A stretch of 5,547 nucleotides of DNA from Lachnospiraceae bacterium UBA4380. Lineage in GTDB: Bacteria; Bacillota; Clostridia; Lachnospirales; Lachnospiraceae. Position 1 is the stretch's first letter. Each line of letters begins with the position of its first letter. This document shows, one piece after another, positions 1 to 3,916 of the stretch. The notes beneath the pieces are model-generated. The model ran no database searches. It was not told where the DNA came from and worked only from the letters and a program-made list of their open reading frames with translations. The stretch is taken from contig DGRU01000034.1 in the NCBI GenBank assembly GCA_002390025.1, positions 1,192 to 6,738 on the forward strand, in the 5' to 3' direction. A program made the translations under genes and the position numbers.

Positions 1-5
1 GGTGT

Positions 6-35
6 ATGTCACATTTAAACATAAACTGCTAGTAT
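6..35 (+). promoter_or_regulatory. weak candidate promoter for the AraC-family gene
   Basis: A possible -35 (ATGTCA, 6-11, four of six matches to TTGACA) is separated by 18 nt from TAGTAT (30-35, four of six matches to TATAAT). TG stands one base before the -10, an extended -10 arrangement. The whole 1-119 stretch is AT-rich, so chance matches are likely, and TTGTCC (48-53) and TTGCAA (57-62) are other -35-like strings nearby. No gene is visible in 1-119. Confidence 0.25.
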
Positions 36-89
36 TTTTCCATTCAATTGTCCATTTGCAAATATTAAAATTAACAAATCTGAACGGTT

Positions 90-113
90 GGTTAATTTCT
101 GGGATGATTAACC
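90..113. repeat. inverted repeat just upstream of the AraC-gene RBS
   Basis: GGTTAAT (90-96) and ATTAACC (107-113) are perfect 7-bp inverted arms separated by 10 nt. The right arm abuts the GGGGAGG ribosome binding site (114-120). It could be an operator, for example for autoregulation, or an RNA hairpin that affects ribosome access. The symmetry is visible directly; the function is a guess. Confidence 0.4.
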
Positions 114-125
114 GGGGAGGTGGAA

Positions 126-1040
126 ATGCCCAAGAAAAAGAAGCAGGAATTTACAGGGTATACAGAAAACGCGCAGTACAGATGCCTTGAAAACCTGCAG
201 CATATGTCAGTCACGCTGTATCTGGCATACTGCGGATGGGAAAAGACAGAGCCGCTGCAGGCCTTCGGCCCGCTGGAACGCAAAAATCACGTGTTCCACT
301 TTGTTCTATCGGGGAAGGGACGCTTCCGGGCGGCCGGAAAGGAATGGGAGCTGACAAAGGGAGATATCTTTTATATTCCTCCGGGCGTCAGCAATGAATA
401 TATAGCAGATGAAAACGATCCCTGGGAATATGTGTGGGTCGGCTACGGCGGGATCTGGGCCGAGGAGTTTTCGGAAGCGGCAGGATTTTCAAATGATGCA
501 TTTGTCAGGAGGACAGACCGGTCTGAGGAAATCTCCCGGCTGATCCTTGGAATGCTGGGCGCGCGGTCCCTCTCCATGTCCGATGCCCTGCACAGGGAGT
601 CCTGTCTGCTGGAGGTTTTTTCCCTGCTGATCCGGGAACAGGGATCCGGGGATTCGGTCATCCAGTCAGAGGATCCCGATTTTGTGCAGCAGGCTCTGGA
701 TTATATCACCCAGCACTTTGACAAAAACATCAGGATCTCCAGTCTGGCCTCTCATCTGGGCGTGAGCCGGAGCTACCTGAGCAGCAGCTTCAAAAAGGCA
801 ATCGGCTGTTCCCCCCAGAACTATATCCTCAACCTCAGGATGGAGCGGGCCAACAGCCTCCTCCGCAATACGACCCTTCCGGTCAACAATGTGTCCTGTC
901 TGGTGGGCTATGAGGACCAGCTGGCCTTCTCCAAGATCTTTAAGCAGTATTACGGGATCAGCCCCAGCGAATTCCGCAAGAATGGTCAGGAGATCCGTGT
1001 TTATAATAAGAAGGGGGATTTTGATAATTCCGACCTCTGA
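126..1040 (+). CDS. AraC-family transcriptional regulator with N-terminal cupin domain
   Basis: A 304-residue cytoplasmic DNA-binding regulator. Residues about 30-115 form an AraC-type cupin/ligand-binding domain, with a conserved GDIFYIPPGVSNEY segment (79-92) and WEYVWVGYGG (100-109), as in sugar-responsive members. Residues about 185-287 form the C-terminal double helix-turn-helix. The first HTH is around 203-225 (ISSLASHLGVSRSYLSSSFK) and the second around 252-275. The family signature AFSKIFKQYYGISPSEFR lies at 267-284. Length matches the usual ~280-310 residues. The start is ATG 126, preceded by GGGGAGG (114-120) at 5 nt; an in-frame GTG at 120 overlaps that RBS and is less likely. The inducer and targets cannot be told from sequence; family members commonly control carbohydrate uptake and breakdown genes, which might lie upstream of the window. 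It is followed by a 203-nt gap with its own promoter, so it is probably not part of the rimP operon. Confidence 0.93.
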   Translation: MPKKKKQEFTGYTENAQYRCLENLQHMSVTLYLAYCGWEKTEPLQAFGPLERKNHVFHFVLSGKGRFRAAGKEWELTKGDIFYIPPGVSNEYIADENDPWEYVWVGYGGIWAEEFSEAAGFSNDAFVRRTDRSEEISRLILGMLGARSLSMSDALHRESCLLEVFSLLIREQGSGDSVIQSEDPDFVQQALDYITQHFDKNIRISSLASHLGVSRSYLSSSFKKAIGCSPQNYILNLRMERANSLLRNTTLPVNNVSCLVGYEDQLAFSKIFKQYYGISPSEFRKNGQEIRVYNKKGDFDNSDL

Positions 1041-1073
1041 GGATTTTGTGAAATATTAGACTTGCATTTTGAC

Positions 1074-1102
1074 TTGACATGTGCTAATGTAACAGATGTT
1101 AT
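1074..1102 (+). promoter_or_regulatory. candidate promoter of the rimP-nusA-infB operon
   Basis: A perfect -35 TTGACA (1074-1079) is followed after exactly 17 nt by TGTTAT (1097-1102), four of six matches to TATAAT. This is the best sigma-70/SigA-type match in the 203-nt gap and points toward rimP. Predicted transcription would start near 1108-1110, giving a leader of about 135 nt before rimP. A weaker overlapping pair, TTGCAT (1062-1067) and TAATGT (1085-1090), also has 17-nt spacing. Confidence 0.6.
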
Positions 1103-1144
1103 TTAATATTTAATAAAATTTAATATATTATTAAATATTAAATA
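1100..1144. repeat. 17-bp perfect A/T-only inverted repeat at the operon promoter
   Basis: Positions 1100-1116 are the exact reverse complement of 1128-1144, with an 11-nt centre. The 50-bp stretch 1099-1148 contains no G or C. The left arm overlaps the last three bases of the putative -10 and the predicted start site, so the repeat is positioned like a protein-binding or DNA-melting element. In the transcript most of it could fold only as a weak A-U hairpin. In A/T-only sequence some symmetry arises by chance, but 17 consecutive paired positions is long. Confidence 0.6.
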
Positions 1145-1162
1145 TTAAGCTGTACATTAAAA

Positions 1163-1216
1163 TGCAGGCTTCATTATTGATAATTATATATGGTTTTATA
1201 AAAAAGTGGGCCTGCA
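1163..1216 (+). promoter_or_regulatory. possible antiterminator pairing in the rimP leader
   Basis: TGCAGGC (1163-1169) is the exact reverse complement of GCCTGCA (1210-1216), and two G-U pairs (1170 with 1209, 1171 with 1208) extend this to 9 bp. The 3' partner covers part of the 5' arm (1208-1211) and most of the loop (1212-1216) of the terminator hairpin at 1201-1228. The two structures are therefore mutually exclusive, as in an attenuator. Complementarity is seen directly; the switching role is inferred, and no known riboswitch or T-box is recognised. Confidence 0.4.
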
Positions 1217-1233
1217 AGTCCACTTTTTGTTTT
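1201..1233 (+). terminator. intrinsic terminator/attenuator hairpin before rimP
   Basis: An 11-bp stem pairs 1201-1211 (AAAAAGTGGGC) with 1218-1228 (GTCCACTTTTT), including one G-U pair, around a 6-nt loop (1212-1217). A T-rich run (1224-1233, interrupted by one G) follows. It could end transcripts from the upstream AraC gene and, because it has A and T runs on both sides, could also work in the opposite direction. It ends 15 nt before the rimP start with no room for a promoter in between, so rimP expression requires readthrough. A hairpin in this place is, to my recollection, common ahead of rimP in Firmicutes, and NusA-dependent termination in this leader has been reported for Bacillus subtilis. 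Confidence 0.75.
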
Positions 1234-1243
1234 GTGAGAGAAG

Positions 1244-1843
1244 ATGAAAGAAAAACAGACGCGCGGTTCCGGCAGGCAGCGGATCGAAGAGCAGGCGGAA
1301 AACATCGCCGCTCCGATCGCGGAGGAGGCCGGCACCCATATTTATGATGTGGAATATGTCCGGGAAGGTCAGGAGTATTTTCTCAATGTCTATATCGACA
1401 AGGAGGGCGGTGTCACGATCGGCGATTGCGAGAATGTGAGCCGCGTCCTGTCCGATGAGCTTGACCGCGCGGACTTTATCCGCGATCCCTACACCCTGAT
1501 CGTTTCCAGTCCCGGACTTGGAAGGGCGCTGACAAAGGACAGACACCTGCAGCAGAGCATCGGACAGGATGTGGAGATCCATCTCTATAAGCCCCATCCG
1601 GATTATGGCACAAAGGATCTGAGGGGAGAGCTGACCGGCTTTGACGACAGCTCCCTGATCATTCTGGCTGACCCGCCCGCGCCTGATCCCGGAAAGGGCA
1701 AAGGAAAGGGCAAAAAGAAGGGGGCCGCGAAAAAGAATGAAGAGGGCCCTGCAGAGCCGCAGATTCCCGCGCAGGGTGAGCGCGGCAGGTTGAGTGTGGA
1801 GCGCAGCAGCATCGCGTCCGTAAGGCTGGCGTTTGATTTCTGA
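1244..1843 (+). CDS. rimP: ribosome maturation factor RimP
   Basis: RimP (YlxS/YhbC) binds the 30S subunit and assists late assembly of the 16S 3' domain. The 199-residue product shows the expected N-terminal domain (about 15-93) with YDVEYVREGQEYFLNVYIDK (34-53), GGVTIGDCENVSRVLSDELD (55-74) and DPYTLIVSSPGLGRALTKDR (81-100). The SH3-like C-terminal domain starts with IGQDVEIHLYKP (106-117) and RGELTGFDD (127-135) and ends in SIASVRLAFDF (189-199). Between the two parts of that domain, residues about 143-184 form a low-complexity insert rich in Lys, Gly and Pro, which explains why the protein is longer than the usual ~150-160. The frame stays open and the C-terminal strand is intact, so this is an insertion and not a frameshift. 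The start ATG has only a weak purine-rich RBS (GAGAGAAG, 1236-1243), just downstream of the attenuator hairpin. It is first in the operon, 54 nt before nusA. Confidence 0.95.
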   Translation: MKEKQTRGSGRQRIEEQAENIAAPIAEEAGTHIYDVEYVREGQEYFLNVYIDKEGGVTIGDCENVSRVLSDELDRADFIRDPYTLIVSSPGLGRALTKDRHLQQSIGQDVEIHLYKPHPDYGTKDLRGELTGFDDSSLIILADPPAPDPGKGKGKGKKKGAAKKNEEGPAEPQIPAQGERGRLSVERSSIASVRLAFDF

Positions 1844-1886
1844 ATGACTAATGGATAACGGCAGCCTCGAGGCCGCACTGTAAAAA

Positions 1887-1892
1887 AAGGAG
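1887..1892 (+). promoter_or_regulatory. strong ribosome binding site of nusA
   Basis: AAGGAG, preceded by an A run, stands 5 nt before ATG 1898 and fixes the nusA start. It is much stronger than the RBS of rimP. A perfect 10-bp palindrome, GCCTCGAGGC (1864-1873), lies just upstream in the rimP-nusA gap; it may be a small hairpin of no known role. Confidence 0.7.
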
Positions 1893-1897
1893 ACAGC

Positions 1898-3139
1898 ATG
1901 AACACTGAGTTGAAAGAGGCGATCCTCGCCCTGGAAAAGGAAAAGAACATAAGCAGTGAGACGCTTTTCGAAGCAATCGAAAACGCCCTGATGACTGCCT
2001 GCAAGAGCCACTTCGGCAAGGCGGAGAACATCCGGGTGGAGATTGACAGGGATTCCTTCGATTATGCCTGCTTCGCGGAGAAGACAGTCGTCGAGACGCC
2101 GGAGGATGTCGAGGACAGCGTAGAGCAGATCGCTCTGGAGGACGCGGTAAAGATCAGCGCCAATGCCCAGGTCGGGGATGTCGTCAGGGTCGATATCGAC
2201 AGCAAGGATTTCGGCCGGATCGCGACCCAGATCGCCAAGAACGTGATCATGCAGAAGATCCGCGAGGAAGAGCGCAGCGTCATCTACGATTACTATATTG
2301 AGAAACAGCGCGATATCGTCACCGGTATTGTTCAGCGCAATATCGGCCGCAATATCAGCGTCAACCTGGGCAAGGCCGACGGCATGCTCAATGAAAAGGA
2401 ACAGGTTCCCGGCGAACACCTCCACCCCACAGACCGCATCAAGGTCTTCATCCTCGAGGTCCGCACCACAAACCGCGGCCCCAGGATCCTGGTCAGCCGC
2501 ACTCATCCCGATCTGGTCCGCAGACTCTTTGAACAGGAAGTCGCGGAAGTCAGGGACGGCGTCATTGAGATCATGAGCATAGCCCGTGAGCCCGGCAGCC
2601 GCACCAAGATCGCCGTCAGATCAAACGATCCCAACGTTGATCCCATCGGCGCTTGTGTCGGCAACAACGGTTCCCGTGTCAACAACATCGTCGACGAACT
2701 GCGCGGCGAGAAGATCGATATCGTTGTCTGGGACGAGAACCCCGGCAACTTCATCCAGAATGCCCTTTCTCCCGCCAACGTGGTCGCGGTCTTCGCAGAT
2801 CCCGAGGAGAGAGTCGCAAAGGTCGTCGTACCGGATTACCAGCTCTCTCTGGCCATCGGCAAGGAAGGACAGAACGCCAGACTTGCTGCCCGCCTGACAG
2901 GCTACAAGATTGACATCAAGAACGAGACCCAGGCAAAGGACGCTGTCGGCTTCCGCTACGAAGACTACCTCGATGCGGATGAGGACGAGTACGAAGAAGA
3001 CTATGCCGAAGAGGGTTATGAAGGTGAAGAGTACGCTGAGGAAGCGTACGAAGAAGCCCCCGTCGAAGAGGCTGAGGACAGCGAATACACGGAAGAAGCT
3101 GAGATCGCTGCAGTCGAGGAAGACGCAGAGGACCAGTGA
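1898..3139 (+). CDS. nusA: transcription termination/antitermination factor NusA
   Basis: NusA binds RNA polymerase and nascent RNA, prolonging pausing and modulating termination. The 413 residues show the RNAP-binding N-terminal domain (about 1-125), an S1 RNA-binding domain (about 137-201, starting GIVQRNIGRNISVNLGKADG), and two KH domains. KH1 (about 232-282) contains VDPIGACVGNNGSRVNNIVD, with a GNNG loop at 255-258 where many bacteria have GQKG or similar. KH2 (about 303-343) contains LSLAIGKEGQNARLAARLTG, with loop GKEG at 321-324. As in other Gram-positives there are no C-terminal AR repeats as in Escherichia coli. Instead residues 354-413 form a tail with about half Asp/Glu, eight Tyr and no Lys or Arg, probably disordered. 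In Bacillus NusA ends soon after KH2, so the tail is extra. The gene may be autoregulated through the hairpin before rimP. Confidence 0.97.
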   Translation: MNTELKEAILALEKEKNISSETLFEAIENALMTACKSHFGKAENIRVEIDRDSFDYACFAEKTVVETPEDVEDSVEQIALEDAVKISANAQVGDVVRVDIDSKDFGRIATQIAKNVIMQKIREEERSVIYDYYIEKQRDIVTGIVQRNIGRNISVNLGKADGMLNEKEQVPGEHLHPTDRIKVFILEVRTTNRGPRILVSRTHPDLVRRLFEQEVAEVRDGVIEIMSIAREPGSRTKIAVRSNDPNVDPIGACVGNNGSRVNNIVDELRGEKIDIVVWDENPGNFIQNALSPANVVAVFADPEERVAKVVVPDYQLSLAIGKEGQNARLAARLTGYKIDIKNETQAKDAVGFRYEDYLDADEDEYEEDYAEEGYEGEEYAEEAYEEAPVEEAEDSEYTEEAEIAAVEEDAEDQ

Positions 3140-3202
3140 CAATCGGATTGAGATAGTGACAGTGCAGGATTTTTGACTGTAAATGACGCAGGGAGAACAG
3201 AG

Positions 3203-3475
3203 ATGCCAAAGAAAATACCGATGCGCACCTGTATCGGCTGCGGTACTTCAAAACCGAAAAAGGAGCTGATCAGGATCGTCCTGACCCGGGAGGGAGAACT
3301 CCTGGTAGATAAGACCGGCCGCGCCAACGGACGCGGCGCCTATCTGTGCGACGACCCTGCGTGTCTGCAGAGAGCCATCAAGCGCAAGGCCCTGAGCCGT
3401 GCCTTCCGCACACAGGTGCCCGAGGACGGAGCCTCACAGCTCCGGGGGCAGTTGGGAGGTGCCGATGCAGGATAG
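3203..3475 (+). CDS. ylxR: YlxR/RnpM family RNA-binding protein
   Basis: A 90-residue protein of the YlxR family (DUF448), found between nusA and infB in most Firmicutes. The family hallmarks are present: RTCIGCG (8-14), KELIRIV (20-26), a D-x-x-G-R segment (36-40), GRGAYLC (43-49) and a basic region with KRKALSRAF. Four Cys (10, 13, 49, 54) occur as CxxC and CxxxxC; whether they bind metal is not known to me. In Bacillus subtilis YlxR has been described both as a modulator of RNase P (RnpM) and as affecting expression of many genes. The start is ATG 3203, with AGGGAGA at 3190-3196. An in-frame TTG at 3173 would add ten unconserved residues without a good RBS. Its last 11 nt overlap the start of ylxQ, suggesting translational coupling. 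Confidence 0.93.
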   Translation: MPKKIPMRTCIGCGTSKPKKELIRIVLTREGELLVDKTGRANGRGAYLCDDPACLQRAIKRKALSRAFRTQVPEDGASQLRGQLGGADAG

Positions 3476-3788
3476 GGTGCTGATGCAGCTGGGACTTGCC
3501 GCCAGAGCGGGCAGGATCGCAGCAGGAGGCTTTTCGGCTGAAGAAGCTGTAAAGAGCAGAAAGGCACGTCTGGTGCTGATCGCGGAGGACGCCAAAGCCA
3601 ACACCGTGAAGAAATTTACAGACAAGTGCACTTTTTATAAGATACCGTTTCGCTTCTACGGAACAAAAGAAGCGCTCGGCCATGCGGTCGGCAGAGAAGA
3701 GAGGGCATGCGTTGCCGTCATAGACCGCGGTTTTGCCGAGAGTATATTGAATAAACTGCAGGAGAGCACTGAGGAAAATACAGGGTAG
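3465..3788 (+). CDS. ylxQ: L7Ae/L30e-family ribosomal-like protein YlxQ
   Basis: A 107-residue small RNA-binding protein of the L7Ae/L30e/S12e superfamily, whose members bind kink-turn RNA; its cellular target in bacteria is not well settled. Family features are LGLAARAGRIAAGGFSAEEA (9-28), ARLVLIAEDAKANTVKKFTD (34-53), an FYGTKEALGHAVGREERACV stretch, and VIDRGFAESIL near the end. The start is ATG 3465, preceded by GGAGGT (3455-3460) at 4 nt. Reading further upstream in frame is possible but would overlap ylxR by more and has no conserved sequence. The 11-nt overlap with ylxR and the RBS inside ylxR indicate coupled translation. It is followed by an unusually long 128-nt gap before infB. Confidence 0.92.
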   Translation: MQDRVLMQLGLAARAGRIAAGGFSAEEAVKSRKARLVLIAEDAKANTVKKFTDKCTFYKIPFRFYGTKEALGHAVGREERACVAVIDRGFAESILNKLQESTEENTG

Positions 3789-3815
3789 ATGCTGCAGTGA
3801 AGGAAAGAGAAAATA

Positions 3816-3851
3816 GTTTGTCTGCGGCAGGAGTTTTCCGGCAGACGAAAC
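3816..3851 (+). other. imperfect stem-loop in the ylxQ-infB gap
   Basis: GTTTGTCTGCGG (3816-3827) can pair with 3838-3851 (CC, bulged G, GCAGAC, bulged G, AAAC), giving 12 base pairs around a 10-nt loop. No T run follows, so it is unlikely to be an intrinsic terminator. It might be a processing site or modulate infB expression. The 128-nt gap (3789-3916) holds no credible gene. Confidence 0.4.
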
Positions 3852-3898
3852 GGACAGGAATATAACCGATCGATATAGACCGGTATTAGTCAATATTT

Positions 3899-3906
3899 GA
3901 GGAGGG
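3899..3906 (+). promoter_or_regulatory. ribosome binding site that sets the infB start
   Basis: GAGGAGGG is the only strong Shine-Dalgarno sequence in the gap. The first start-type codon after it in the infB frame is TTG 3917, 11 nt beyond the AGGAGG core. The first ATG, at 3929, is 23 nt away, which is too far for this RBS. An in-frame TAG at 3887-3889 rules out any longer N-terminus. Confidence 0.65.
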
Positions 3907-3916
3907 CGCAGTACAG

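Noticed and set aside
1162..1347. Possible leader peptide starting at ATG 1162
   Set aside because: It has no Shine-Dalgarno sequence, its ATG falls in the putative antiterminator segment, and the frame runs out of phase into rimP. There is no run of regulatory codons as in amino-acid attenuators.
1196..2506. 436-codon open frame on the minus strand across rimP and nusA
   Set aside because: It lies fully antisense to two confidently identified conserved genes, has no recognisable domain and is explained by codon bias of the sense strand.
3838..3879. Internal promoter for infB (TATAAC at 3861 or TATAGA at 3874)
   Set aside because: The -35 partners are poor (CCGGCA or CGGACA). It is kept only as a weak possibility within the gap finding.
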